Shown here in pieces: positions 9,827 through 18,331 of a stretch of 64,000 nt of DNA (the stretch's first letter is position 1; the number at the start of each line of letters is the position of its first letter). The DNA comes from Bradyrhizobium cosmicum (GTDB lineage Bacteria > Pseudomonadota > Alphaproteobacteria > Rhizobiales > Xanthobacteraceae). The notes beneath the pieces are model-generated. The model was not told the origin of the DNA. It saw only the letters and a list, made by a program, of their open reading frames with translations, and did not search any database. The stretch is from the NCBI RefSeq assembly GCF_007290395.2, contig NZ_CP041656.2, forward strand, positions 4,650,001 through 4,714,000, read 5' to 3'. The position numbers were made by a program, and so were the translations under genes.

Positions 9827-9862
9827 GCTGCTCCAGTCCATCATGGGGGCCGTAGAAAATTT
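9827..9862 (-). other. att-like degenerate duplicate of the dusA 5' end (copy 2)
   Basis: Read on the minus strand it translates as KFSTAPMMDWSS followed at once by a stop, clearly derived from the DusA N-terminus KFSVAPMMDWTD. There is no ATG upstream and no further dusA sequence. It marks the far boundary of a dusA-inserted element. Confidence 0.6.
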
Positions 9863-10124
9863 TCGATCTAAGCCGTTCATTTACCTGAGATATTCCGACC
9901 TCAATCAGCTTACCAAAGTATTGGACCGACTGGGAAATTGGATTTGATCAAGCCTCTGCTGCCTGGCTCTTCTAAGACCATATGTGCATGAATTGGAAGC
10001 GAAAATCTGTTCTTCGGATTATCAGTGCGCACGTCCGGCGCACGGAAGCGAGGCTGCACGCGCCACATTTTCGAGACCCTTACGGCGGCAAGTCGGCCGT
10101 CACTTTCCATATATCCTGGCCAAG

Positions 10125-10154
10125 GTCGACAACTTCACCCGGGAATGCCTGGGG
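10125..10154 (+). pseudogene. Scrap of IS3-family transposase (OrfB)
   Basis: Ten codons reading VDNFTRECLG match the conserved segment just after the first catalytic Asp region of IS3-family OrfB (typically V-D-D/N-F-T-R-E-C-L). Flanking codons do not continue the match. The fragment is too short for a firm call. Confidence 0.4.
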
Positions 10155-10205
10155 TGGACACCTCACATGCCTTGGATCACGCCGATTGGGAGCACTGACA
10201 GCCCC

Positions 10206-10515
10206 TCACGGCACGACAGCATCAATCTCCTGCCCGATATCCAACCGCGGCGACATCACAAACTCGATCATCCGACGCTGATCTATCTTGATCTCCACTG
10301 TCACCGCCCCGCCAGGCGTGAAGTAGACTATCTTGTTCTCGACCTGCATCTGTGTGCCTCGCACGCCGCATAGAGCATGCGGGCACACACGATTTCGAAC
10401 AGCGCGGCCGCCCTGCTTCGCAGCACCATTTTGCTCTGGCGGCTTGTCCTTGACGACGGCATCGCGCGAGACGCTAACGACCTTGCTGTGCAGGAAGCTG
10501 TGCCGGGCCGAAGTT
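10206..10515 (-). pseudogene. C-terminal remnant of an HlyD-family type I secretion adaptor
   Basis: The open minus-strand frame reads FLHSKVVSVSRDAVVKDKPP, then QMQVENKIVYFTPGGAVTVE and KIDQRRMIEFVMSP before a stop at 10206. This is the typical C-terminal order of HlyD/LapC-type membrane-fusion proteins (KVVSVS..., then a TPGM-VTVEIKTG-RR-IE-LSP tail). About 100 residues remain of a family usually over 400 aa, with family positions altered (G for M, D for G). No ABC exporter or outer-membrane partner is nearby, so it is a relic. Confidence 0.6.
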
Positions 10516-10842
10516 TAAGGTACTGACCTCGATCTGGGCATTTTAGCTGTGCTCAACGAAGCCCTTGTCACGGTTGGAAACCATCGCCTCGACTTCCATG
10601 CTACGGCCGCGCGCCACGATCGTCTATTGCATTGCGAAACAATTTGCGCCGCAATATTCAAAATGAGACTGCCCGTTAAGCCGCGCATGGCTTCGACGCG
10701 TGTGCTGCATCCGAGTTCGGTTAGCCTCCCTCCCAAGAAACCGTCGAAGCGACCGCTCTCCTTGCCGAAACGCCGCACTGCGCGGCGGACGCGCGAGAGT
10801 GCGGCGAAAAACAGCGACAAGAACGCCCCAGGGAGGAGAGCG

Positions 10843-12093
10843 ATGTTGAAAGGCAGTCTAGGACTGATCGCGTTGAGCAGCCTGTTGTTGTCGGGCACCG
10901 CCTTTGCGCAGGAGAAGATCAAGGTCGGCGTCACCGCAACGCTCGAAGGCACGTATACTGTTCTCGGTGAGGACGGCATCCGCGGCTTCCAGACGGCGCT
11001 CAACGTGCTGGGTAAGAAGGTCGGCGATAAAGAGCTCGAATTTGTTATCGCATCGACTGACGCAACGCCGGACTCCGCCGTGCGAGCCGTACGCAAGCTA
11101 ATCGAGCAAGACAAGGTGCAGATCCTGCTGTCGCCGCTGTCCGGTGACGAAGGCATTGCAGTCAAGAACTTCGCCAAGACCCATCCGGAGTTGACCTTCA
11201 TCAACGCCGCCTCCGGAGCCCAGGAAACGACCTATGTCGATCCGGCCCCGAACTTCTTCCGTTACAATATGGACGGTGCGCAGTGGCAGGTGGGCCTCGG
11301 CAAATATGCCTACGACGAGAAGAAGTATCGCAAGATCGCGACCGTCGGCGAGGACTATTCCTTCATCTATACGCAGGTGTTCGGCCTGGTGCTCGAGTTC
11401 TGTGGCGCGGGCGGACAGGTCACCAACCGGCAATGGGTGCCGCTCGGCACCAAGGACTTTGCCTCAGTCATCGCTGCGCTGCCGGATGACGTCGATGCGA
11501 TCTATCTCGGCCTCGGCGGCGCCGACGCCGTCAACTTCCTTAACCAGTACCAGCAGGCCGGGGGCAAGGCACATCTGATGGGCGGCTCGATCATGATCGA
11601 TCAGACCATCCTGTCGTCCAAAGGTAATGCCAAGAACGCGCTGGTCGGCACGCTGGCCGCGAGCGGTCAAGCCGACACCTGGGAAGATCCAGGCTGGCAG
11701 AAATTCGTGAAGAACTATCAGGATGCCTTCCCGCCCAACAAGCGCTTCCCCAGCCCGTCGCTGCTCGCCACCAACTATTATGGCTCGACCATGGCGCTGA
11801 TCCTGGCGCTGCGTCAGGTCAATGGAGATCTCAGCGATAACCAGTCCAAATACAAGACCGCGCTGGCCAAGATCGAGCTGGATGCGCCAAACGGCAAGAT
11901 CAAGCTCGACGCCAACCGCCAGGCGATCGGCACCAACTTTGTCACCGAGGTCGTCGACGACGGCAAGGGCGCGCTGTTCAGCAAGGTCGTGAAGGTGATC
12001 CCGAACGTGAACCAGACGCTGGGCTATGACCCCGTGGTTTTCGCCAAGATCGGTTTGCCAAGCCGCACAGTCCCGGAATGTAAGAAGTACTGA
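10843..12093 (+). CDS. ABC transporter substrate-binding protein (branched-chain amino acid type)
   Basis: A 416-aa periplasmic receptor of the Leu/Ile/Val-binding (PBP type I) family. It has a signal peptide (MLKGSLGLIALSSLLLSGTA, cleavage near AFAQ), then KIKVGVTATLEGTYTVLGED and the two-lobed body with the ASGAQETTYVDPAPNFFR hinge. The ATG at 10843 follows a strong GGGAGGAG site; the open frame extends further left but is not coding-like. It is the receptor for the Liv-type permeases and ATPases further right, from which it is separated by an AraC regulator. It may bind an aromatic, amide or other non-amino-acid ligand, as many Bradyrhizobium members do (inference). Confidence 0.9.
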   Translation: MLKGSLGLIALSSLLLSGTAFAQEKIKVGVTATLEGTYTVLGEDGIRGFQTALNVLGKKVGDKELEFVIASTDATPDSAVRAVRKLIEQDKVQILLSPLSGDEGIAVKNFAKTHPELTFINAASGAQETTYVDPAPNFFRYNMDGAQWQVGLGKYAYDEKKYRKIATVGEDYSFIYTQVFGLVLEFCGAGGQVTNRQWVPLGTKDFASVIAALPDDVDAIYLGLGGADAVNFLNQYQQAGGKAHLMGGSIMIDQTILSSKGNAKNALVGTLAASGQADTWEDPGWQKFVKNYQDAFPPNKRFPSPSLLATNYYGSTMALILALRQVNGDLSDNQSKYKTALAKIELDAPNGKIKLDANRQAIGTNFVTEVVDDGKGALFSKVVKVIPNVNQTLGYDPVVFAKIGLPSRTVPECKKY

Positions 12094-12119
12094 CGTAGTC
12101 ACGTTCGCGAAGTGACGAT

Positions 12120-12173
12120 CCGGGAGAGATTTGCAAAGCATGGACATCGTGCTCCCTTGCATTCTCTCCCCGG
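12120..12173. repeat. Inverted repeat between the binding-protein and AraC genes
   Basis: CCGGGAGAGA at 12120-12129 faces TCTCTCCCCGG at 12163-12173, and the stem can extend imperfectly inward (TTTGCAAAG against CTTGCA). There is no U tract, so it may be an mRNA-stabilising or attenuating hairpin, or a protein-binding site, rather than a simple terminator. Confidence 0.45.
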
Positions 12174-12219
12174 TTGTTGAACGCTATCAAAAAAGACAAA
12201 CGCTTCTGGGAGGGAAGGC

Positions 12220-13047
12220 ATGAGCCGAGCGCTCGCCGTCTTCCACGGCCGCTTCGGCCGGGCGACGGTCTATCAGTTGAACCGCCCCTTCAATATCCAC
12301 GCGCATCGCGAAGGTCATTTGATCTTCCATGTCGGCGGGCGATCTGCGTGCATCGATGTCAACGATGGACGCTACGAGCTCACTGAAGGCTCCGTCGTCG
12401 CGGTCAACCCGTGGGAACCGCATAATTTCCTCCCCACAGATCTCGACGGCGGTGCTGTCTTCTTCGTGCTCTATGTCAATCCGGAATGGTTTGCCCCCGA
12501 TGCGCCCGGCGCCGACCGCCTCCGCTTCGGCCGGACCCAGTTCGTGCGATCGCCTGCGCTGGACAAGCACATCAGGCACGCGGCCGCCCTTGTGTGCGGC
12601 GCACCCTCGCTGAACAGCCTCGATGGCGAGCTGCGAAGGCTCATCGATATTTGCTACGACGAAAGCTGGCAGCAGACCGAGGCCGCGCCCGATCTGCGCA
12701 CGAATGGCTCCATTACCGATTTTCGCGTCCGCAAGTGCATCAAGATGATGTCGGAGAGCCCGGGCGCGGAGATCGAGCTCGACACTATCGCACGCGAATC
12801 CGGCCTGTCGCGACCGCATTTCTACCGGCTGTTCCGTACTCAGACCGGCGTCACGCCGCACCTCTATCTCAACACCCTGATGATGGAGCAGGCATTGGAA
12901 GCGTTGGTGGCGAGCGAAGCGCCGATCGCCGATATCGGCTTCGATCTCGGCTTCTCCTCGCAGAGCGGGTTTACCCGCTTCTTCGCCGCCAATGTCGGGA
13001 TGGCGCCGACCGATTATCGCCGCGCGGCCAAGGTTTTGCGCGGCTGA
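12220..13047 (+). CDS. AraC-family transcriptional regulator
   Basis: 275 aa. The N-terminal cupin-like ligand domain contains HREGHLIFHVGG and VVAVNPWEPHNF; the C-terminal double helix-turn-helix has ELDTIARESGLSRPHFYRLF and the second helix region PIADIGFDLGFSSQSGFTRFF. It is the typical two-domain layout of sensing activators. It sits between the receptor gene and the permease genes of the same strand, so it is the probable local activator of the large downstream locus. GGGAGGGAAGGC precedes the ATG. Confidence 0.92.
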   Translation: MSRALAVFHGRFGRATVYQLNRPFNIHAHREGHLIFHVGGRSACIDVNDGRYELTEGSVVAVNPWEPHNFLPTDLDGGAVFFVLYVNPEWFAPDAPGADRLRFGRTQFVRSPALDKHIRHAAALVCGAPSLNSLDGELRRLIDICYDESWQQTEAAPDLRTNGSITDFRVRKCIKMMSESPGAEIELDTIARESGLSRPHFYRLFRTQTGVTPHLYLNTLMMEQALEALVASEAPIADIGFDLGFSSQSGFTRFFAANVGMAPTDYRRAAKVLRG

Positions 13048-13157
13048 CGGACGCGCGAAAAGATACTCACGATCAAATGCTTCGCTTGCGCCTCCCTTAG
13101 AATGTGGCGAACACGATCCCGGCAAGAGGATCGCATGTCCGGGGAGGACGCAAATCC

Positions 13158-13247
13158 ATGGCAAGGTACGCAGCCTACACAGGGCTGTCCGACCTGCATC
13201 CGAAGTGTGATGGCGGCCGTCGCAAACGGAGCGAGGCAACGCCATGA
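13158..13247 (+). CDS. Putative 29-codon leader ORF coupled to livH
   Basis: ATG at 13158 with GGGGAGGA about 12 nt upstream opens a 29-codon frame (MARYAAYTGLSDLHPKCDGG...). Its TGA overlaps the livH ATG as ATGA at 13244-13247. The 4-nt overlap and good ribosome site suggest translational coupling. The peptide is basic at its C-terminus, and I recognise no family. It could be a regulatory leader peptide or chance. Confidence 0.4.
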   Translation: MARYAAYTGLSDLHPKCDGGRRKRSEATP

Positions 13248-14254
13248 CCCGCTTTGTCGAGCGTCATCCGGCCTGGGCGCTGATCGTCATCATCGCGATC
13301 GCAGCGACGATGTGGCTGATCTTCGCGGTCTGGCCGCCCGGCCTCGAAGACACCGTCGGCCGCAAGCGGGTCTTCCTCAACGCGCTCTTCAACGGCATCA
13401 CGCTCGGCGGCCTCTACTTCCTCGTCGCCAGCGGCTTCACGCTGATCTTCGGCCTGATGCGCAACGTCAACCTCGCGCACGGCTCGCTCTATTTGTTCGG
13501 TGGCTATGTCGGCTACGCCGTCAGCGCCTCGACCGGCTCCTGGATCCTCGCCTTCATCGTCGCCTTCATTCTGACGGCGCTGGTCGGCGTCCTGCTGCAG
13601 GTGCTCGTCTTCCGCCGCATGGAGGGCCAGGATCTGCGCCAGACCATGGTGACCATCGGCCTTTCGATCGTGTTCGCCGACCTCATGCTGTGGGCTTGCG
13701 GCGGCGACTTCTACCAGATCCAGACCCCGACCTGGCTGATCGGTCCGATCGATCTGCCGCTGATCACCGCGGTGAAATCCTCCGGCGAACCGGTCTACTT
13801 ACGCTATCCGCTGGTGCGGCTCGTGATCTTCCTGGCCTCCGTGATCATCGGCATCGCGATGTGGCTCGCGCTCAACCGCACGCGGATTGGCATGATCATC
13901 CGCGCCGGTGTCGACGACCGCGACATTCTTGCCGCGACCGGCGTGCGTATCCAGATCGTCTTCGTACTCGTGTTCGCGCTCGGTGCCGGGCTCGCCGGTA
14001 TCGCAGGCGTCGTCGGCGGTACCTTCCAGTCGCTCTCGCCCGGCGAGGACATCCGCTTCCTGCTCGCCTCCCTCGTGGTCGTGATCGTCGGCGGCATGGG
14101 CTCGATTCCCGGCGCTGCGCTCGGTGCGCTCATCATTGGGCTCGCCGAACAGCTCGGCTCGGTCTACATCCCGACCTACGCCATCGTCGTGACCTTCCTG
14201 ATCATGGTGCTGGTGCTGGCGCTTCGGCCGCAGGGCCTGCTTGCGAGGCGCTAA
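13244..14254 (+). CDS. livH: Branched-chain amino acid-type ABC transporter permease LivH
   Basis: A 336-aa inner-membrane permease. An extra N-terminal membrane segment (WALIVIIAIAATMWLIFAVW) precedes the LivH core: LNALFNGITLGGLYFLVASG, NVNLAHGSLYLFGGY, and the GVDDRDILAATGVR coupling loop contacting the ATPase, then GAGLAGIAGVVGG. It is the first intact structural gene of the importer encoded with the LivM, LivG and LivF-fusion genes. The livM start follows the stop with a 1-nt gap, indicating a tight operon. Confidence 0.9.
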   Translation: MTRFVERHPAWALIVIIAIAATMWLIFAVWPPGLEDTVGRKRVFLNALFNGITLGGLYFLVASGFTLIFGLMRNVNLAHGSLYLFGGYVGYAVSASTGSWILAFIVAFILTALVGVLLQVLVFRRMEGQDLRQTMVTIGLSIVFADLMLWACGGDFYQIQTPTWLIGPIDLPLITAVKSSGEPVYLRYPLVRLVIFLASVIIGIAMWLALNRTRIGMIIRAGVDDRDILAATGVRIQIVFVLVFALGAGLAGIAGVVGGTFQSLSPGEDIRFLLASLVVVIVGGMGSIPGAALGALIIGLAEQLGSVYIPTYAIVVTFLIMVLVLALRPQGLLARR

Positions 14255-14255
14255 C

Positions 14256-15344
14256 ATGTCCGTCACCCACGATGCGCGCATTCAGATCCGCAGCCCGGCC
14301 TCAGCCGCGCAGCGGCAGGCCGCGCGCGGCTGGCCCGACATCAACAATCCAGCCGCCTGGATCATTGCGGTCATTCTCCTTGCCATGCCGCTGGTCGCCA
14401 ACGGCTTCTTCCTGATCGAGATCTTTGCAACCACGCTGATCCTCGGCACCATCGCGCTCAGCCTGATGTTCCTGGCCGGCTATGGCGGCATGGTCAGCCT
14501 GATGCAGCTCACCATCGCAGGCTTCTCAGCCTACATGGTCGCGGTGTTCGGCGTCAGCGGAAACGCCAATATCAGCCTGGGCTGGCCGTGGTGGTTGGCG
14601 GTTCCGATGGCGCTGACGCTGGCGACCATCTTCGGCACGCTCGGCGGCGCGCTCGCCGTGCGCACCGAGGGCATCTACACCATTATGATCACGCTCGCGA
14701 TCGGAGCAGCCTTCTACTACTTCACTAACCAGAACTGGGCGATCTTCAACGGCCATACCGGCATCAACAACGTTGCAACGCCGCATTTCTGGGGCGTGAA
14801 CTGGCGCGCCGACATTCCCTTCTACTATGTCGTGCTCGCGGTCGCCGCACTCTGCTATTTCGCCGTGGACTACATCTCCCGCGCGCCGTTCGGCCTCGCG
14901 CTGCAGGGCGTGCGCGACAATCCGCGCCGCATGGCGGCGCTCGGCTTCAACGTCAATGCCCACCGCGTCGCGGCCTATGCGGTGGCATCCTTCATCGCGG
15001 GTCTCGCCGGCGTGCTCCAGGTCTGGAACTATCGCCAGATTTCGCCGGGCTCGGTCAGCGTCGGCGCCTGTATCGACATTCTCATCATCGCCGTCGTCGG
15101 CGGCATCACCCGGCCGATCGGTCCCTATATCGGCGCGCTGGTTTTCGTACTCTTGCGTACCTTCGCGCTCGACTTCCTGATCAAGATCGGGCTCGACGGC
15201 AACCGGTTCCGGCTGCTGATTGGACTCGGCTTCCTCGCCATCGTGTTCTGGTCGTCGGACGGCGTGATCGGCTTGTGGCAGCGCTGGCGCCGGAGTTACC
15301 GTCCACAGTCGGATCGCCCGGGCGGAGGGCGTGGTCATGGATAG
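14256..15344 (+). CDS. livM: Branched-chain amino acid-type ABC transporter permease LivM
   Basis: A 362-aa inner-membrane permease with a hydrophilic N-terminal ~35 residues, then about 9-10 membrane segments. Conserved LivM marks are LAGYGGMVSLMQLTIAGFSAY, RTEGIYTIMITLAIG, the coupling helix GVRDNPRRMAALGFNV, and VVGGITRPIGPYIGALVF. The ATG at 14256 is chosen over an upstream in-frame GTG-like start because it directly follows the livH stop. The end overlaps the start of livG by 8 nt. Confidence 0.9.
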   Translation: MSVTHDARIQIRSPASAAQRQAARGWPDINNPAAWIIAVILLAMPLVANGFFLIEIFATTLILGTIALSLMFLAGYGGMVSLMQLTIAGFSAYMVAVFGVSGNANISLGWPWWLAVPMALTLATIFGTLGGALAVRTEGIYTIMITLAIGAAFYYFTNQNWAIFNGHTGINNVATPHFWGVNWRADIPFYYVVLAVAALCYFAVDYISRAPFGLALQGVRDNPRRMAALGFNVNAHRVAAYAVASFIAGLAGVLQVWNYRQISPGSVSVGACIDILIIAVVGGITRPIGPYIGALVFVLLRTFALDFLIKIGLDGNRFRLLIGLGFLAIVFWSSDGVIGLWQRWRRSYRPQSDRPGGGRGHG

Positions 15345-16119
15345 CGTCGCCCAGCGCCTCTCCGCTGTCGGTGCCGGTGCAGCCCTCGAGCTGCGCGGCG
15401 TCACGCGGCTGTTCGGCGCGTTGGCTGCGCTGACCGACGTCACCATCACCGTGCGCCCAGGCGAACGGCGCGCCGTGCTCGGCTCCAACGGCGCCGGCAA
15501 GACCACGCTGTTCAACTGCATCACCGGCGACTTCCCGCCGACATCAGGCACAATCCGTTTCTTTGGCGAGGACGTCACGCACTTCCCGCCCTATGAGCGC
15601 ATCCGCCGCGGGCTCAGGCGGACCTATCAGATTTCCGCGCTGTTCCCCGGCCTCACCGTGCGGGACAACGTCTACCTCGCCTGCCGCGGCGTTTCGCGTG
15701 GACGCTTCTCATTCCTGCGGCCCGGCCAGAACGATGCGCTGATGCACGCGGCCGACAGTCTGGTGCAGGCCGTGCATCTTGCGGGGGTCAAGGATCAGCG
15801 CGTTGCCGAACTCGCGCACGGCCAGCAGCGGCAGCTCGAGATCGCGCTGGCGCTTGCAGGCGCCCCCCGCTTCGTGCTGTTCGACGAGCCGGCCGCCGGC
15901 CTGTCGCCGACCGAGCGGGCCGAGCTTGTCGAGATCCTGACCTCGCTGCCGGCGCATATCGGCTACATCATCATCGAGCACGACATGGACGTGGCGCTCC
16001 GCGTCGTCGAGAGCGTGACGATGATGCATAACGGCCGCATCTTCAAGGAAGGCGTGCCGGAGGAGATCCAGTCCGACCCTGAAGTCCAGGAGCTTTATCT
16101 GGGAGGCGGCCATGAGTGA
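15337..16119 (+). CDS. livG: ABC transporter ATP-binding protein LivG
   Basis: A 260-aa ATPase with Walker A (GSNGAGKTT), Q-loop region (RTYQISALFPGLTVRDN), a signature written ELAHGQQRQLEIALAL rather than LSGGQ (usual in LivG), Walker B (FVLFDEPAAGLSP) and switch His (IIIEHDMDVAL). It energises the LivHM pore together with the next ATPase. A GTG 6 nt upstream is an alternative start. It overlaps the next gene by 8 nt. Confidence 0.92.
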   Translation: MDSVAQRLSAVGAGAALELRGVTRLFGALAALTDVTITVRPGERRAVLGSNGAGKTTLFNCITGDFPPTSGTIRFFGEDVTHFPPYERIRRGLRRTYQISALFPGLTVRDNVYLACRGVSRGRFSFLRPGQNDALMHAADSLVQAVHLAGVKDQRVAELAHGQQRQLEIALALAGAPRFVLFDEPAAGLSPTERAELVEILTSLPAHIGYIIIEHDMDVALRVVESVTMMHNGRIFKEGVPEEIQSDPEVQELYLGGGHE

Positions 16120-18328
16120 GGCCCGCCGCTCACCCGCCGCACTCGAAGTCCGCGGCCTCGATGTCTATTACGGCCATTCGCATGCGCTCCAGGGCGTCGA
16201 CCTCTCGCTCGATACCGGCGTGTTCTCCGTGGTCGGCCGCAACGGCATGGGCAAGACCACGCTGTGCAAGGCCATCATGGGCCTCGTGCCGGTGCGCGGC
16301 GGGTCGATCCGCGTCCGCGGTGAGGATATTACGCGCTGGCCGTCCGCGACTATCGCACGTCTCGGCGTCGGCTACGTGCCGCAGGGTCGCCGTCTCTGGC
16401 GCTCGCTCAGCGTCGACGAGCATCTGCGGCTGGCCGGCGGCATGCGATCCGGCCCATGGACCGTCGAGCGTATCTACGACACCTTTCCGCGGCTCGCCGA
16501 GCGCAAGGACCATGGCGGTGGCCAGCTCTCCGGCGGCGAGCAGCAGATGCTCGCGATCTCGCGCGCATTGCTGACCAACCCTCACCTCTTGATCATGGAC
16601 GAGCCGACCGAGGGGCTCGCGCCCGTCATCGTCACCCAGGTCGAGGAGATGCTGCTCCAGTTGGGCGAGGACGGCGACATGTCCGTGCTCGTGATCGAGC
16701 AGAACATCGGCGTTGCCACCGCCATCTCGCGCAATGTTGCGATCATGGTCAATGGCCGGATCAATCGCGTCATCGACTCTAGTCGGTTGTCCGCTGACCG
16801 CGAGTTGCAGCGGCGCCTGCTCGGCGTCGGACTTCATGCTGAACTGGAGCCCGACATCGATGTGCCGGCCGCCGGCGGCGAGGTAAAGCCGGTCCCTCAG
16901 CCCGCGCGCGCGAGCGGCCCAACACGAATCTACATCTCCAATCCCACCCCGCCGACGCGCTGGTCGCAGCCGGTCCCGATCGCACGGATCGAAGCGGCTG
17001 CACGAACGCTCTCAATACAAGTTGCGCGTCTCGACGAGAGCGCACGGCGCAAGCGTGAGCCGGTGACGGCGCAAACCGCTGGCGCACCCGAGATCCTCGT
17101 CGTCGGCACGCTCGACACCAAGGGGACCGAGCTTCGGTTCATCCGTGACATCATCGCCGAAAGCGGCCTGCGTACGCGACTGGTCGACGTCTCCACCAGC
17201 GGCAAGCACGCGACCTGCGACGTCTCCGCGCAGGAGATCGCCCTGAACCACGGCCGCGGCGGCTCGGCCGTGTTCGGTCCGGATCGCGGTGTTGCTGTTA
17301 CCGCGATGGCGGATGCGTTTGCCAATTGGATCAAGCGCCGTGGCAATATCGCCGGTGTGATCTCGGCCGGCGGCTCCGGCGCCGCATCGCTGGTCGCGCC
17401 CGGCATGCGCATCCTCCCCATCGGCGTGCCGAAGTTGATCGTCTCATCGGTCGCCTCGGGTGACGTCGGACCCTATGTCGGCCCCGCCGACATCACGATG
17501 ATGTATTCGGTGACGGACGTGCAGGGCCTCAATTCGATCTCGCGCGCAGTGCTGTCGAACGGCGCCAATGCCATCGCCGGCATGGTCAAGGCGCGGCTCG
17601 ACCAGCGCGACACGAAGGACCGCGCCGCGAGGACCGGGCTGCCGCCGATTGGCATCACCATGTTCGGCGTCACCACGCCCGCGGTGCAGAAGATCGCGGC
17701 CGATCTGCACGAGGATTTCGAGTGCCTGGTATTCCACGCCACCGGCGTCGGCGGACGATCGATGGAGAAGCTGGTCGATTCCGGCCAGCTTGCCGGCGTG
17801 ATCGATCTCACGACCACCGAGATCTGCGACTTGCTGATGGGCGGCGTGTTTCCGGCGACGGAGGATCGCTTCGGCGCTGTTATCCGCACCCGCCTGCCAT
17901 ATGTCGGCTCGGTCGGCGCGCTCGACATGGTCAATTTCGGCGCGCCCGACACTATCCCCGAGCGCTATCGCAATCGCAAATTCCACCTCCACAATCCGCA
18001 GGTGACGTTGATGCGAACGACGGTGGAAGAAAGCGAGCGCATGGGCCGCTGGATCGGCGAGCGGCTGAACCAGATGGACGGGCCTGTGCGCTTCTTCCTC
18101 CCCGAGGGTGGCGTTTCCGCGCTCGATGTCCGCGGCCAGCCGTTCTGGGACCCGGAGGCGGACGCTGCGCTATTCCGCGCGCTGGAGCGCACAGTGCGCG
18201 CGACCGGCAACAGGCAACTCATCCGCGTCAAGCAGAACATCAACGATCCCGAGTTCGCCTCGACCATCGTGAGCGCATTCCGAACCTTGTTCGGACGCGG
18301 CGGGGCGCGCCGGAGAGTAGCGAGGTGA
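16112..18328 (+). CDS. LivF ATPase fused to a Tm-1-like (UPF0261) domain
   Basis: A 738-aa two-domain protein. Residues 1-~245 are a LivF ABC ATPase: Walker A GRNGMGKTT (42-50), signature QLSGGEQQ (138-145), Walker B LLIMDEPTEG (159-168). A Pro/Ala-rich linker (~250-325) leads to a complete Tm-1-like domain (~327-733) starting ILVVGTLDTKGTE, with VISAGGSGAASLVAP, VSSVASGDVGPYVG, FHATGVGGRSMEKL and FLPEGGVSALD. Tm-1/UPF0261 proteins bind ATP; the tomato Tm-1 protein pairs this domain with a TIM barrel. Here the TIM-barrel gene follows after 3 nt in the same frame. The LivF half should serve the LivHMG importer; the role of the fusion is unknown. It is a single continuous frame with no sign of damage. 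Confidence 0.9.
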   Translation: MSEARRSPAALEVRGLDVYYGHSHALQGVDLSLDTGVFSVVGRNGMGKTTLCKAIMGLVPVRGGSIRVRGEDITRWPSATIARLGVGYVPQGRRLWRSLSVDEHLRLAGGMRSGPWTVERIYDTFPRLAERKDHGGGQLSGGEQQMLAISRALLTNPHLLIMDEPTEGLAPVIVTQVEEMLLQLGEDGDMSVLVIEQNIGVATAISRNVAIMVNGRINRVIDSSRLSADRELQRRLLGVGLHAELEPDIDVPAAGGEVKPVPQPARASGPTRIYISNPTPPTRWSQPVPIARIEAAARTLSIQVARLDESARRKREPVTAQTAGAPEILVVGTLDTKGTELRFIRDIIAESGLRTRLVDVSTSGKHATCDVSAQEIALNHGRGGSAVFGPDRGVAVTAMADAFANWIKRRGNIAGVISAGGSGAASLVAPGMRILPIGVPKLIVSSVASGDVGPYVGPADITMMYSVTDVQGLNSISRAVLSNGANAIAGMVKARLDQRDTKDRAARTGLPPIGITMFGVTTPAVQKIAADLHEDFECLVFHATGVGGRSMEKLVDSGQLAGVIDLTTTEICDLLMGGVFPATEDRFGAVIRTRLPYVGSVGALDMVNFGAPDTIPERYRNRKFHLHNPQVTLMRTTVEESERMGRWIGERLNQMDGPVRFFLPEGGVSALDVRGQPFWDPEADAALFRALERTVRATGNRQLIRVKQNINDPEFASTIVSAFRTLFGRGGARRRVAR

Positions 18329-18331
18329 CCG

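Larger units (their letters stand above)
9000..10842. other. Gene-poor degenerate island between dusA and the Liv-type binding protein
   Basis: About 1.8 kb without an intact recognisable gene apart from one small hypothetical ORF. It contains direct repeats, a duplicated dusA 5' fragment, a scrap of IS3-type transposase and the C-terminus of an HlyD adaptor, all listed separately. I recognise nothing in 9863-10120 or 10520-10842 other than the ribosome site (GGGAGGAGAG) of the following gene. Confidence 0.6.
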
